This document shows, one piece after another, positions 46,941 to 56,954 of a stretch of DNA of 64,000 bases. Under the pieces are notes generated by a model. It saw only the letters and a program-made list of their open reading frames with translations. It ran no database searches and was not told the origin of the DNA. Positions within the stretch are counted from its first letter, which is position 1, and each line of letters opens with the position of its first letter. The translations under genes and the position numbers were made by a program. Origin of the DNA: Alsobacter sp046349155 (GTDB taxonomy: Bacteria > Pseudomonadota > Alphaproteobacteria > Rhizobiales > Beijerinckiaceae); assembly GCA_046349155.1 (NCBI GenBank), contig JAXMCW010000002.1, positions 868,001-932,000 of the forward strand. The letters are read 5' to 3'.

Positions 46941-47363
46941 TCAGGCCGCCCGCTTGGCGAGCAGGTCGCGGATCTCGGTGAGCAGCACCTCCTCCTTGGT
47001 CGGCGGCGCCGGCGCGGGTTCGGGCTTGGGCTGGCGGTTGACCTTGTTGATGGCCTTGACCACCCAGAACAGCACCCAGGCGATGATCACGAAGCTGAGC
47101 AGCGCGGTGAAGAAGCTGCCATAGCCCAGCACGGCGCCCGCCTTCTTGGCGTCGTCGTAGGCCATGCCGATCTTGGCGCTCCCGGTGAGCGGCACGAAGT
47201 AGTTCGAGAAGTCCAGACCGCCCAGGATCGCGCCGATGATCGGCATGATGAGGTCGTTGACGATGGAGTCGACGATCTTGCCGAAGGCCGCGCCGATGAC
47301 GACGCCGATCGCGAGGTCGACGACGTTGCCCCGCATGGCGAAGGCCTTGAATTCCTGCAGCAT
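46941..47363 (-). CDS. mscL: Large-conductance mechanosensitive channel
   Basis: A 140-residue inner-membrane channel that opens on hypo-osmotic shock. The first helix and gate MLQEFKAFAMRGNVVDLAIGVVIGAAFGKIVDSIVNDLIMPIIG is canonical. The second span is FFTALLSFVIIAWVLFWVVKAINK, followed by the charged C-terminal helix KEEVLLTEIRDLLAKR. The ATG at 47363 matches the family start. Confidence 0.96.
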   Translation of the reverse strand: MLQEFKAFAMRGNVVDLAIGVVIGAAFGKIVDSIVNDLIMPIIGAILGGLDFSNYFVPLTGSAKIGMAYDDAKKAGAVLGYGSFFTALLSFVIIAWVLFWVVKAINKVNRQPKPEPAPAPPTKEEVLLTEIRDLLAKRAA

Positions 47364-47637
47364 GGTTGCCCCTTCTCCTGCTTCGCGCCCCGCCGTCCGG
47401 CGGATCGCGCCCGCCGCTCGCGCGGGTGGCCACAAGGTAACCAAACACTTAACGATTGTAAGCCTCAACTACCGCGGCGGCGCTCCGCGAGGCCTGCGGA
47501 CGGTCCCCGCCGGGTCGCCGGAGCGGCTTTGACCAAGGTCGTCTTCCGTGCAGGCCCCGGAGGGCCTATCCTGACACGGGGGCCTTTCGCCGGATCGAGG
47601 GTCGCGAAGCCCCGTCGCGGGCAGGGAGCCGCGTCGC

Positions 47638-50600
47638 ATGCTGGCTGGATGGGCGGTCGTCCTGACCGCGTTGGCGTACCTGTGCGCGCTCTTCGGGGTC
47701 GCCCATTACGGCGATACGATTGGCCGGCGCTGGATGGCCGGGCGGGCCCGCAGCACGGTCTATGCGCTCGCGCTGGCCGTCTACTGCACGTCGTGGACGT
47801 TCTTCGGCTCGGTCGGGTCCGCCTCGCGCTCCGGCTTCGATTTCATCGCCATCTATATCGGGCCGATCCTGCTCATCGCCGTGGGCTACCCGCTGCTGCG
47901 GCGCGTGGTTCGGCTGGCAAAATCGCAGAACATCACGTCGGTGGCCGACTTCGTCGCCTCCCGCTACGGCAAGAGCGAACGGGTAGCGGCGCTCGTCACC
48001 ATCATCGCGGTGATCGGCTGCGTGCCCTACATCGCCCTGCAGCTCAAGGCGATCGCCGTCTCCCTCACCACGGTGCTCGACGCGGCCGACCCGGTTTCGG
48101 GCTCCCACACGGTGCCGCTGTTCGGCGATCTCGCGCTCTTCATCGCGCTGGTGCTGGCGGGCTTCGCCACCGCGTTCGGCACCCGCCACGTGGACGCGAC
48201 GGAGCACCAGGACGGCCTGATGCTCGCCGTAGCGGCCGAGTCGATCGTCAAGCTCGTCGCCTTCCTGATCGTCGGCTACACCGTCACGTTCGTCAGCTTC
48301 GACGGGCCCTTCGACCTCTTCGCCAAAATGGCGGAGCGCGCAACGGAGACGCCGATCCTCGACCGAGGCGGGGGCTGGCTGCCCTTCATGGTGATCACCG
48401 CGATGTCGGGGGCGATCATCCTGCTCCTGCCCCGCCAGTTCCACGTGAGCGTCGTGGAGAACCGGGACGAGGAGGACACGGCCCGGGCGGCCTGGATGTT
48501 CCCGCTCTACCTCGTCCTCATCAACCTCTTCGTCATTCCCCTGGCGGTGGCGGGCGACCTCCTGCTGCCCAAGGGCGTCGACCGGGACATGACGGTGCTC
48601 ATCCTGCCGCTGGAGCAGGGCCACGGCGTGGTCGCGCTGATCGCCTTCATCGGCGGGCTGTCGGCGGCGACGGCGATGGTGATCGTGGAATCGGTGGCGC
48701 TCGCGATCATGATGTCGAACCACCTCGTCATGCCGCTCCTGCTGCGCCGGCGCATGCCGGGCGTGACGGCCTGGTGGCGCACGTCCCCGGACAGCGCCGT
48801 GGGCGACATGGGCGGGCTGATCCTCGCCATCCGCCGCGTGGCGATCCTGCTGCTGCTGCTGCTGGGCTACCTCTACTACCGCACCTCCGGGGACGCGGCG
48901 CTCGCCTCCATCGGCCTCATCTCCTTCGCGGCCATCGCGCAGATCGGGCCGGCCTTCTTCGGCGGCCTGTTCTGGCGGCGCGGCAACGCCGCGGGGGCCA
49001 CGGCGGGGCTCATCGCCGGCATCCTGGTCTGGACGGTGATGCTGTTCCTGCCCACCGTCGCGGGGGCCGACCAGCTCGCCTCGCTGTCCAGCCTGGGCGT
49101 CGACTGGCTCGGCCTGCCGGGCGTCGACGCCAACGGCAACGTCGCGTTCGGCATGCGCGAGATCACGCGCGGCGCGCTGTGGAGCATCGGCGTCAACATC
49201 GCCGCCTATGTCGCCTTCTCCCTCGCCCGCAGCGCGACCCCGATCGAGCGGCTGCAGGCGAGCACCTTCATCTCGCCGGACACGCCCGGCATGGCCCAGC
49301 CCTTCCGGCTCTGGCGCACGGCCGTCACGGTGGAGGAGCTGCGCAGCACGGTGGCCCGCTACCTCGGCGCGGAGCAGACGGCCTCCTCCTTCGCGGCCTT
49401 CGCGCAGAGCCGCAACCTCGTGCTCGATCCCGGCCGCGAGGCCGACATCCACCTGCTGCGCTATGCCGAGCACCTGCTGGCCTCCGCCATCGGCGCCGCG
49501 TCGTCCAGGCTCGTCCTGTCGCTGCTGCTGCGCCGGCGCAACGTGACCAAGAAGGCGGCGCTGAAGCTTCTCGACGACGCCTCGGCGGCCATCCAGTACA
49601 ACCGCGACCTGCTGCAGCACGCGCTGGACCATGCGCGCCAGGGCATCACCGTGTTCGACAAGGACCTGCGGCTGATGTGCTGGAACCGCGAGTTCCAGGA
49701 GCTCTTCCGCCTGCCCAACGATCTCGCCCGCGTCGGCACGGGGCTGGACGAGATCGTGCGCTTCAACGCCGCGCGAGGCTCCTACGGCCCCGGCGAGCCG
49801 GACGAGTTCGTGGCGGCGCGGCTGGAGAGCTTCGTCAACGACGTCGAGCCGGTCCGCGTGCGCCTGCACACGACCGGCACCGTGATCGAGATCCGCTCGG
49901 CGCACATGCCGGACGGGGGCATCGTGACCACCTACACGGACATCACCGCGACGGTGGAGGCCGAGGAGGCGCTGGAGCGCGCCAACGAGACCCTGGAGAA
50001 CCGCGTCCGCGAGCGCACGGAAGAGCTGCTGCGCCTCAACGAGGAGCTCGGCGCGGCCAAGGCCCAGGCCGACGAGGCCAACGTGTCGAAGACGCGCTTC
50101 CTCGCCGCCGCCAGCCACGACATCCTGCAGCCGCTCAACGCGGCCCGCCTCTACGCCACCTCGCTCGTCGAGCGCGACCGCCATGGCGGGGATTCGCGGC
50201 TCGCCGAGAACGTCGACGCCTCGCTGGAGGCGGTGGAGGAGATCCTCACCGCGCTCCTCGACATCTCGCGCCTCGACAGCGGGGCCATGAAGGCGGAGGT
50301 GACGAGCTTCCGGCTGGAGGACATCCTCAACCAGCTCAAGCTCGAATTCGAGCCCATCGCCCGCGAGAAGGGACTGGCGCTGGCCTTCGTGCCCTGCTCG
50401 CTGACCGTGCGGTCCGACCGCCGGCTGCTGCGCCGCCTGCTGCAGAACCTCGTCTCCAACGCCATCAAGTACACGCCGAACGGCCGCGTGCTGGTGGGCT
50501 GCCGGCGCCGGAAGGGCAAGCTGCGGCTGGAGGTGTGGGACACGGGGCTCGGCATCCCGCCCTCCAAGCAGAAGATCGTCTTCCGCGAATTCCAGCGGCT

Positions 50601-51189
50601 CGACCAAGGCGCCCGCGAGGCGCGCGGCCTCGGCCTCGGGCTGTCCATCGTCGAGCGCATCGCCCGCGTGCTGGACCACCCGATCCGCCTGCAGTCCCAG
50701 CCCGGCCGCGGCTCGACCTTCATGGTCGAGGTTCCCGTCGCCGCCCCCCTCCCCGCCATGGCCGCGCAGACCGAGTCGGGCCCGCGCCCGCAGGCCGCGC
50801 TCGCCGGCACCACGGTGCTCTGCATCGACAACGAGCCCAGCATCCTCGACGGCATGCGGACGCTTCTGACCGGCTGGGGCTGCACGGTGTGGACCGCCGC
50901 CAGCCAGAAGGAGGCGCAGCAGGCCCTGCGGCGGCGCAAGACGCGGCCCGACCTGATCATCGCCGACTACCACCTCGACAATGGGGAGGACGGGCTCGAG
51001 GCCATCACGGCCCTGCGCTGGAAGATCGGCCGCGAGACCCCGGCCGTGCTGCTCACCGCTGACCGCTCCCCCGGCGTCCGCGACGCAGCCGCCGAGCGCG
51101 ACGTCCACGTGCTGAACAAGCCGCTCAAGCCCGCCGCGCTGAGGGCCCTGATCGCCCAGTGGCGGGCGACGAGGACGGCGGCGGAGTAG
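47638..51189 (+). CDS. Hybrid sensor histidine kinase with SSS-transporter sensor (NahK/ErcS-type)
   Basis: An 1183-residue membrane kinase. Residues 1 to about 540 form a sodium/solute symporter-like domain with about 13 membrane spans. A PAS domain lies at about 660-770 (ITVFDKDLRLMCWNREF). A coiled coil leads to the HisKA domain with phospho-acceptor H827 (AAASHDILQPLNAARL). The ATPase domain has N, G1 and G2 boxes (NLVSNAIKYT, DTGLGIP, GLGLGLSIV). A receiver domain carries phospho-acceptor D1110 (IIADYHL). It is divergent from mscL. Kinases of this design may sense a transported solute. No cognate output regulator is adjacent. Confidence 0.93.
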   Translation: MLAGWAVVLTALAYLCALFGVAHYGDTIGRRWMAGRARSTVYALALAVYCTSWTFFGSVGSASRSGFDFIAIYIGPILLIAVGYPLLRRVVRLAKSQNITSVADFVASRYGKSERVAALVTIIAVIGCVPYIALQLKAIAVSLTTVLDAADPVSGSHTVPLFGDLALFIALVLAGFATAFGTRHVDATEHQDGLMLAVAAESIVKLVAFLIVGYTVTFVSFDGPFDLFAKMAERATETPILDRGGGWLPFMVITAMSGAIILLLPRQFHVSVVENRDEEDTARAAWMFPLYLVLINLFVIPLAVAGDLLLPKGVDRDMTVLILPLEQGHGVVALIAFIGGLSAATAMVIVESVALAIMMSNHLVMPLLLRRRMPGVTAWWRTSPDSAVGDMGGLILAIRRVAILLLLLLGYLYYRTSGDAALASIGLISFAAIAQIGPAFFGGLFWRRGNAAGATAGLIAGILVWTVMLFLPTVAGADQLASLSSLGVDWLGLPGVDANGNVAFGMREITRGALWSIGVNIAAYVAFSLARSATPIERLQASTFISPDTPGMAQPFRLWRTAVTVEELRSTVARYLGAEQTASSFAAFAQSRNLVLDPGREADIHLLRYAEHLLASAIGAASSRLVLSLLLRRRNVTKKAALKLLDDASAAIQYNRDLLQHALDHARQGITVFDKDLRLMCWNREFQELFRLPNDLARVGTGLDEIVRFNAARGSYGPGEPDEFVAARLESFVNDVEPVRVRLHTTGTVIEIRSAHMPDGGIVTTYTDITATVEAEEALERANETLENRVRERTEELLRLNEELGAAKAQADEANVSKTRFLAAASHDILQPLNAARLYATSLVERDRHGGDSRLAENVDASLEAVEEILTALLDISRLDSGAMKAEVTSFRLEDILNQLKLEFEPIAREKGLALAFVPCSLTVRSDRRLLRRLLQNLVSNAIKYTPNGRVLVGCRRRKGKLRLEVWDTGLGIPPSKQKIVFREFQRLDQGAREARGLGLGLSIVERIARVLDHPIRLQSQPGRGSTFMVEVPVAAPLPAMAAQTESGPRPQAALAGTTVLCIDNEPSILDGMRTLLTGWGCTVWTAASQKEAQQALRRRKTRPDLIIADYHLDNGEDGLEAITALRWKIGRETPAVLLTADRSPGVRDAAAERDVHVLNKPLKPAALRALIAQWRATRTAAE

Positions 51190-51327
51190 CTCCCTCCGCA
51201 CGCCGCGCCATCAGCGCCCGGCCAATGCCACCCTCCGCGCCCCTCATCAGGAGGAGCGGGCGCAGCCCGCGTCCCGAAGGGCGGGGGGATTGAAGCGGGC
51301 GGGGGTGGAGGGCGGGGCGACCGCCGG

Positions 51328-53532
51328 TCACGCCACCGCCTTGGCGCCCCCTTGCCCGTAGAAGCGCGCCCCGGTCTCCGCCATCCGCCGCAGCCCCTCG
51401 CCGGGCGCGAAGCGCGGCCCGTGCCGGGCGGCGAGCCCGTCGCAGAGGGCCACGAACCTGGCCGCGCCCATGCCGTCGATGAAGGACAGGGTGCCGCCCG
51501 TGAAGGGCGCGAAGCCGAAGCCGAGGATGGAGCCGACGTCGGCCTCGCGGGGATCGGTGACGATGCCCTGCTCGAAGGCGCGCGCCGCCTCCAGCGCCTG
51601 CACCGCGAGGATGCGGCTCTTGATCTCGCCGACGTCGACGCCGTCGGGATCGAGCCGGCGGCCGGCGACCTCGGCGAGGCCGGGCCAGAGACGCTTCGGG
51701 CCCTTGTCGGGATAATCGTAGAAGCCCTTGCCGTTCTTGCGCCCGAGCCGTCCGTGCTGCTCGACCATGGCGGTCAGGATGCGCTCCTGCACCGGATCCA
51801 CGGCCGACTCGCCGAGCTGCAGCTTGGTCGCCTTCACGATCCGCAGCGCGAGGTCGACGGCGACCTCGTCGTTGAGCGAGAGCGGGCCGACGGGCATGCC
51901 GGCCATGCGCGCCGCCGTCTCGATCATGGCCGGGGGAATCCCCTCGCCCAGCATGAGGTGGCCTTCCAACAGGTAGGCTCCGACGCAGCGGTTCGCATAG
52001 AAGCCGCGGGCGTCGTTGACCACGATCGGCGTCTTGCGGATCGCGCGCACGAAGTCGAGCGCCGTGGCGAGCGCGCGCTCGCCTGTCTGCTTCGCCATGA
52101 TGACCTCGACCAGCATCATCTTCTCCACGGGCGAGAAGAAGTGGATGCCGATGAACTGCCCCGGCCGGGAGGCGGCCGCGGCGAGGCCGCTGATCGGCAG
52201 GGTCGAGGTGTTGGACCCGAAAATGGCGTCCGGCCGCATCGCCGCCTCGGCCTTCGCGATCACCTCCGCCTTGAGGCGAGGGTCCTCGAAGACGGCCTCG
52301 ACCACGAGGTCGCAGTTGCGCAAAGCCGCGTAGTCCGGCGTCGCTTCGATCCGCGCGAGCAGGGCGTCGCGGTCGGCGGCTTTGGCGCGGCCCTTCAGCA
52401 CCTGGTCCGTCATCAGCTTGTGCGAGAGCGCCTTGCCCTTGTCGGCGCTCTCCAGGTCGCGGTCGATCAGCACGACGGAAAGGCCGGCCAGCGCGCTGAC
52501 ATAGGCGATCGCCGCGCCCATGAAGCCCGCCCCGATCACGCCCACGGTCTTCGGCGCGGCGGGCGGCACGTCGCTCGGCCGCCGCGCGCCCTTGTTGAGC
52601 TCCTGCAGGGAGAGGAACAGCGTGCGGATCATCGCCGCAGCCTCGGGCGAACGCAGCACCTTGGCGAAGAGCCGGCTCTCGACCTGCAAGGCGAGGTCCA
52701 TGGGCAGCTGGAGCCCGTCATGGACCGCCTGCAGGATGGCCTTCACCGCGGGATAATTGTCCATCGTCTCGCGGCGATAGATCGCATTGGCCGGCGGCCA
52801 GATCATCATCCCGCCCGCGGAGTAGACGCGGCCCGAGGGGGCCTTCCAGCCCTTCTCGTCCCAGGGCTGCACGGCCTTGCCCCCTCCGAGCACGAAGGCG
52901 CGCGCCCTCTCGATCATCCCGGCGCGTGGCGCGACCTCGTGGACGAGGCCCATGGCCCGGGCCGCGGCGGGGCGGATCTGCTCTCCCTTGAACAGCATCT
53001 GCAGGGCGTCGCCCGTCGGCATGAGGCGGGCGACGCGCTGCGTGCCCCCGGCGCCCGGGAACAGCCCGACCTTGACCTCCGGCAGGCCGACCCGGGTCGT
53101 CGCATCGTCGGAGACGACCCGGTGGTGGCACGACAGCGCCAGCTCGAAGGCCCCGCCCAGGCAGACGCCGTGGATGGCGATGGCGAAGGGTTTCCCGCTC
53201 GTCTCGAGCTTGCGGTAGAGCAGGCTCAGCCGGCGCGTCTCCTCGAAGAAGTAGCGCGCGGCGGGCTCCTCGCCCTGCGCCTTGCGCAGGCGGTGATACT
53301 CCGCGCCCAGCCCCTGCAGCATCGAGAGGTCGGCGCCGCCGGAGAAGCTTTCCTTGCCCGAGGCGATGACGCAGCCCTTCACACCGTCGTCGGAGACCAC
53401 GCGGTCGATGATGGCGTCCAACTCGGCCATGACCTGGGGCGTGATGATGTTCATCGAGCGGCCCGGCACGTCCCAGGTGGCGAGCGCCACCCCGTCGGCG
53501 TCGACGGCAAAGCGGAAGGTCTGGAGTTCCAT
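51328..53532 (-). CDS. Trifunctional-type fatty-acid oxidation enzyme (enoyl-CoA hydratase/3-hydroxyacyl-CoA dehydrogenase)
   Basis: A 734-residue FadB/FadJ-type protein. The enoyl-CoA hydratase domain spans residues 1 to about 300 (FSGGADLSML; IHGVCLGGAFELALSCHHRV; LPEVKVGLFPGAGGTQR). The NAD-binding dehydrogenase domain begins near 310 (VGVIGAGFMGAAIAYVSALAG), with the catalytic His in GIHFFSPV. The C-terminal domain includes NGKGFYDYP. It converts enoyl-CoA to 3-ketoacyl-CoA in beta-oxidation. The ATG at 53532 follows the thiolase stop by 14 bp. It is the last gene of the acyl-CoA dehydrogenase - thiolase - FadJ operon. Confidence 0.94.
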   Translation of the reverse strand: MELQTFRFAVDADGVALATWDVPGRSMNIITPQVMAELDAIIDRVVSDDGVKGCVIASGKESFSGGADLSMLQGLGAEYHRLRKAQGEEPAARYFFEETRRLSLLYRKLETSGKPFAIAIHGVCLGGAFELALSCHHRVVSDDATTRVGLPEVKVGLFPGAGGTQRVARLMPTGDALQMLFKGEQIRPAAARAMGLVHEVAPRAGMIERARAFVLGGGKAVQPWDEKGWKAPSGRVYSAGGMMIWPPANAIYRRETMDNYPAVKAILQAVHDGLQLPMDLALQVESRLFAKVLRSPEAAAMIRTLFLSLQELNKGARRPSDVPPAAPKTVGVIGAGFMGAAIAYVSALAGLSVVLIDRDLESADKGKALSHKLMTDQVLKGRAKAADRDALLARIEATPDYAALRNCDLVVEAVFEDPRLKAEVIAKAEAAMRPDAIFGSNTSTLPISGLAAAASRPGQFIGIHFFSPVEKMMLVEVIMAKQTGERALATALDFVRAIRKTPIVVNDARGFYANRCVGAYLLEGHLMLGEGIPPAMIETAARMAGMPVGPLSLNDEVAVDLALRIVKATKLQLGESAVDPVQERILTAMVEQHGRLGRKNGKGFYDYPDKGPKRLWPGLAEVAGRRLDPDGVDVGEIKSRILAVQALEAARAFEQGIVTDPREADVGSILGFGFAPFTGGTLSFIDGMGAARFVALCDGLAARHGPRFAPGEGLRRMAETGARFYGQGGAKAVA

Positions 53533-53546
53533 GGCTTTGCCCCCGC

Positions 53547-54752
53547 TCACACGCGCTCGATGATGGTCGCCGTGCCCATGCCCGCCCCGATGCAGAGCGT
53601 GACGAGCGCGGTGCCCAGGCCTGTCCGCTCCAGCTCGTCGAGGGCCGCGCCCAGGATCATCGCGCCCGTCGCGCCGAGGGGATGGCCCAGCGCGATGGCG
53701 CCGCCATTGGGATTGACCCGGGCGGGGTCCAGCCCGAAGGCCTGGAGGTAGCGCAGCACCACCGCGGCGAAGGCCTCGTTGACCTCGAACAGGTCGATGT
53801 CGGCGATGCCCATGCCGGCCCGCGCCAGCACCTTGCGCGTCACGTCGACCGGGCCCGTCAGCATCAGCGCGGGCTCCGAGCCGATATTGGCGAAGGCGCG
53901 GATGCGCGCCCGGGGCTTCAGCCCCGCCCTGGCGCCGGCCTCGGCATTGCCGACCAGCACGGCGGCGGCGCCGTCCACGATGCCCGAGGAATTGCCGGCA
54001 TGGTGGACGTGGTTGACAGCCTCGACGTCGGGATGGGCCTGGATCGCCACGGCGTCGAAACCGCCCTGCTCGCCCATCATGGCGAAGGAGGGCCTGAGGG
54101 CGGCGAGCGACTGCATGTCGGTCGGCCGCATGTGCTCGTCGTGGTCGAGCAGCGTGATGCCGTTGACGTCCTTCACCGGCACGACGGAGCGGGCGAAGCG
54201 GCCGGCGTCCCAGGCCTCCCGCGCGCGGCGCTGGCTCTCGACGGCGTAGGCGTCGACGTCGTCGCGCGAGAAGCCGTACTTGGTGGCGATGAGGTCGGCC
54301 GAGACGCCCTGCGGCATGAAGTAGGCGGGGATGGCGACCAGGGGATCGACGGGCCAGGCTCCGCCCGAGGCCCCGATGCCGACGCGGCTCATCGATTCCA
54401 CGCCGCCGGCCACGGCCAGGTCCTGCTGGCCGGACATGACCTGCGCGGCGGCGAAGTTCACGGCGTCCAGCCCGGAGGCGCAGAAGCGGTTGATCTGCAC
54501 GCCCGGCACGCCGATGCCGTATCCCGCCACGAGCGCCGCCGCGCGGGCGATGTCGCCGCCCGCCTCGCCGACGGGATCGACGCAGCCCAGCACGACGTCG
54601 TCGACGAGCGTCGTGTCCAGGGCGTTGCGCTCCCTGATGGCCGTCAGCGCATGGGCGGCGAGCGCCAGCGAACTCACCTCGTGCAGCGCCCCGTCCGGCT
54701 TGCCGCGCCCGCGGGGGGTGCGGGCGGCGTCGTAGATGTAGGCCTCGGGCAT
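53547..54752 (-). CDS. Acetyl-CoA C-acyltransferase (thiolase)
   Basis: A 401-residue thiolase that releases acetyl-CoA from 3-ketoacyl-CoA. The nucleophile is C91 in INRFCASGLDAV. The catalytic His is in GGAIALGHPLGATG and the second Cys in LCIGAGMGTA. It resembles FadA/FadI degradative thiolases and lies between the acyl-CoA dehydrogenase and the FadB/FadJ-type gene. The ATG at 54752 matches the family start (MPEAYIYDAARTPRGRGK). Confidence 0.94.
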   Translation of the reverse strand: MPEAYIYDAARTPRGRGKPDGALHEVSSLALAAHALTAIRERNALDTTLVDDVVLGCVDPVGEAGGDIARAAALVAGYGIGVPGVQINRFCASGLDAVNFAAAQVMSGQQDLAVAGGVESMSRVGIGASGGAWPVDPLVAIPAYFMPQGVSADLIATKYGFSRDDVDAYAVESQRRAREAWDAGRFARSVVPVKDVNGITLLDHDEHMRPTDMQSLAALRPSFAMMGEQGGFDAVAIQAHPDVEAVNHVHHAGNSSGIVDGAAAVLVGNAEAGARAGLKPRARIRAFANIGSEPALMLTGPVDVTRKVLARAGMGIADIDLFEVNEAFAAVVLRYLQAFGLDPARVNPNGGAIALGHPLGATGAMILGAALDELERTGLGTALVTLCIGAGMGTATIIERV

Positions 54753-54865
54753 TCCGTCCTCCCGGCCTGCGGCTCCCGGACACCGGGGCCTCGGCGCTGT
54801 CGTCTCGTTGTCGGGCCAGTCTGGATCGCTTCGCCTGCGGCTCGCAATCGCGGAGTGGCGGCGGG

Positions 54866-56668
54866 TCAGAACATCGCGTCCGGCAGCGCCATCACCGCGT
54901 CCGCGCCGGCGGTGACGCGGGCGAGGCGCGTGGCGCTGCCGGGCAGGATGCGCTCCATGAAGAAGCGGGCGGTGGCGAGCTTGGCGTCCATGCGGGCCGC
55001 CAGCGCCGCGTCGTCCCCAGCCTCCGCCTTCACCCGCAGCGCGGCCTCCGCCATGCGCACCCACATGGTGGCCATGGCCGACAGGCCGAACAGGTGCATG
55101 TAGTCCGTCGCGCCGGCCCCGGCATGGTCGGGACGCTCGACGGCGTGCTGCATGAACCACAGCGTGGCCTTCTGCAGGTGGTCGAGCGCGGCGAGGGCCG
55201 GCCTTGCGAGCGGCGCAAGCGCCTCCTGGCCGGCGCGCTCCTTCAGGTAGCCGAGGCTCTCGCCGAAGAAGGCCGTCACGGCCCGGCCGCCGTCGCGCGG
55301 GAGCTTGCGGCCGACGAGGTCGAGCGCCTGGATGCCGTTGGCGCCCTCGTAGATCATGGCGATGCGGGCGTCGCGCACGAATTGCTCCATGCCCCACTCG
55401 GCGATGTAGCCGTGGCCGCCGAACATCTGCTGCGCATCGACGGTTGCGGCGAAGCCGAGGTCCGTCAGCACGCCCTTGAGCACCGGCGTCATCAGGCCCA
55501 GCCTGTCGTCCGCGGCCTGCCGCGCCCTGGCGTCGGCGCTGCGGTGGGCCACGTCGCTCTGCAGCGCCGCGGCGAGGTAGAGCGCCCGGCCCGCCTCCGT
55601 GAAGGCGCGGATGCCCATCAGGGTTCGCCTGACGTCCGGATGCACGATCAGGGGATCGGCCGGCTCCCCGGGGTCGCGCGGCCCGCCCAGCGCCCTGCCC
55701 TGCCGGCGTTCCCGCACATAGGAGGCGGCGTTCTGGGCGGCCACCTCCGCCATGGCGAGGCCCTGGATTCCCACCGCGAGCCGCGCCTCGTTCATCATCA
55801 CGAACATGGCGCTGAGGCCGCGGTTCGCCTCGCCGACCAGCCAGCCGGTCGCCCCGTCATAGTTCATGACGCAGGTCGCATTGCCGTGGATGCCCATCTT
55901 GTGCTCGAGCGCGCCGCAACTCACGGCGTTGCGCGCGCCCAGCGAACCGTCGGCGTTCACGAGGCGCTTGGGAACCAGGAACAGCGAGATGCCCCTGGTG
56001 CCCTCCGGCGCGCCCTCGATGCGGGCCAGGACGAGGTGGACGATGTTCTCGGCGACGTCGTGCTCGCCCGCGGAGATGAAGATCTTGGCGCCCGAGACGG
56101 CGAAGGAGCCGTCCGGCCGCGGCCGCGCCATGGTGCGGATCAGGCCGAGGTCGGTGCCGCAGTGCGGCTCGGTGAGGTTCATGGTGCCGCTCCACTCGCC
56201 CGCGACCATGCGCGGCAGATAGAGCCGCTTCTGCTCCTCGCTGCCGTGACGCTGCAGGGCGGCGATCGCGCCCATCGTCAGCCCGGCATACATGGAGAGC
56301 GCCATGTTCGCGGAGGTGGCGAACTCGTTGACGACGCAGGACAGCGCGTAGGGCAGCCCCTGGCCGCCGAAGGTGGGGTCGGCCGCGAGGCCGATCCAGC
56401 CGCCACGCGCGAAGGAGGCGAAGGCCTCGGGAAACCCGGCAGGGCTGCGCACCGTCCCGTCCGCCTCGCGCCGGCAGCCCTGCTGGTCGCCGGTCCGGTT
56501 GAGAGGCTGGAACACCTCCTCGCAAAGCCGCGCCGCCTCCCCCAGGACCTCCGCGACCGTCTCGACGCTCGCGTCCTCGAAGCCCGGCAGGTCGCGGTAC
56601 CGGTCGACCTGGAAGACGTGCTCCAAAAGGAACATCACGTCGGCGACCGGCGCGCGATAATGCGGCAT
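54866..56668 (-). CDS. Acyl-CoA dehydrogenase (long C-terminal type)
   Basis: A 600-residue FAD enzyme that introduces the 2,3-double bond into acyl-CoA and passes electrons to ETF. It is of the longer class with an extra C-terminal domain. The FAD-binding segment is MNLTEPHCGTDLGLIRTMA, and the catalytic Glu lies in AMIYEGANGIQALDLVGRKL. MFGGHGYIAEWGMEQFVRDARI precedes it. It is the first gene of the beta-oxidation operon. An AT-rich inverted repeat 28 bp upstream of the ATG is a likely operator. Confidence 0.94.
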   Translation of the reverse strand: MPHYRAPVADVMFLLEHVFQVDRYRDLPGFEDASVETVAEVLGEAARLCEEVFQPLNRTGDQQGCRREADGTVRSPAGFPEAFASFARGGWIGLAADPTFGGQGLPYALSCVVNEFATSANMALSMYAGLTMGAIAALQRHGSEEQKRLYLPRMVAGEWSGTMNLTEPHCGTDLGLIRTMARPRPDGSFAVSGAKIFISAGEHDVAENIVHLVLARIEGAPEGTRGISLFLVPKRLVNADGSLGARNAVSCGALEHKMGIHGNATCVMNYDGATGWLVGEANRGLSAMFVMMNEARLAVGIQGLAMAEVAAQNAASYVRERRQGRALGGPRDPGEPADPLIVHPDVRRTLMGIRAFTEAGRALYLAAALQSDVAHRSADARARQAADDRLGLMTPVLKGVLTDLGFAATVDAQQMFGGHGYIAEWGMEQFVRDARIAMIYEGANGIQALDLVGRKLPRDGGRAVTAFFGESLGYLKERAGQEALAPLARPALAALDHLQKATLWFMQHAVERPDHAGAGATDYMHLFGLSAMATMWVRMAEAALRVKAEAGDDAALAARMDAKLATARFFMERILPGSATRLARVTAGADAVMALPDAMF

Positions 56669-56695
56669 GCGGACCTCCCGGGGGCTCGGCTCTTC

Positions 56696-56715
56696 CGTTC
56701 ATATATAAACGAACG
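56696..56715. promoter_or_regulatory. AT-rich inverted repeat CGTTC-N10-GAACG upstream of the beta-oxidation operon
   Basis: The site lies 28-47 bp upstream of the acyl-CoA dehydrogenase start in an otherwise GC-rich region and includes TATATA, which could be the -10 element. TetR-family regulators of fatty-acid oxidation bind sites of this kind. No such regulator gene is in the window. Confidence 0.45.
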
Positions 56716-56954
56716 AGCGGAGACCGGGAAGTGGGCGGCCCGGTTCCAGGCCGGCAAAGGGAGGCCGGCGCGCGGGCCCGGCCGGGAAAGTTGAAACTTC
56801 CTTAAGCGCCCGGCCCTAATTGTTAACCCGATCTTTACCACGATTGCGAAAAGTCGGGCTCAAGGCCGCTGCGCCGTCGCGCTCCCCAGGAGTTGTGCGC
56901 GCGAGCGGACCGGACATCAGAGGGGCGTCAGCCCCTGCCGAGGCGGACCGGACC

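Noticed and set aside
47566..51201. Long minus-strand open frame opposite the hybrid kinase
   Set aside because: Same reason: a mirror of a high-GC gene, with low-complexity Gly/Arg/Glu content and no recognisable domain.
56820..56954. N-terminal extension of the PodJ-like protein from a TTG start
   Set aside because: The extension has no similarity to the family, and the ATG at 56955 gives the conserved start.
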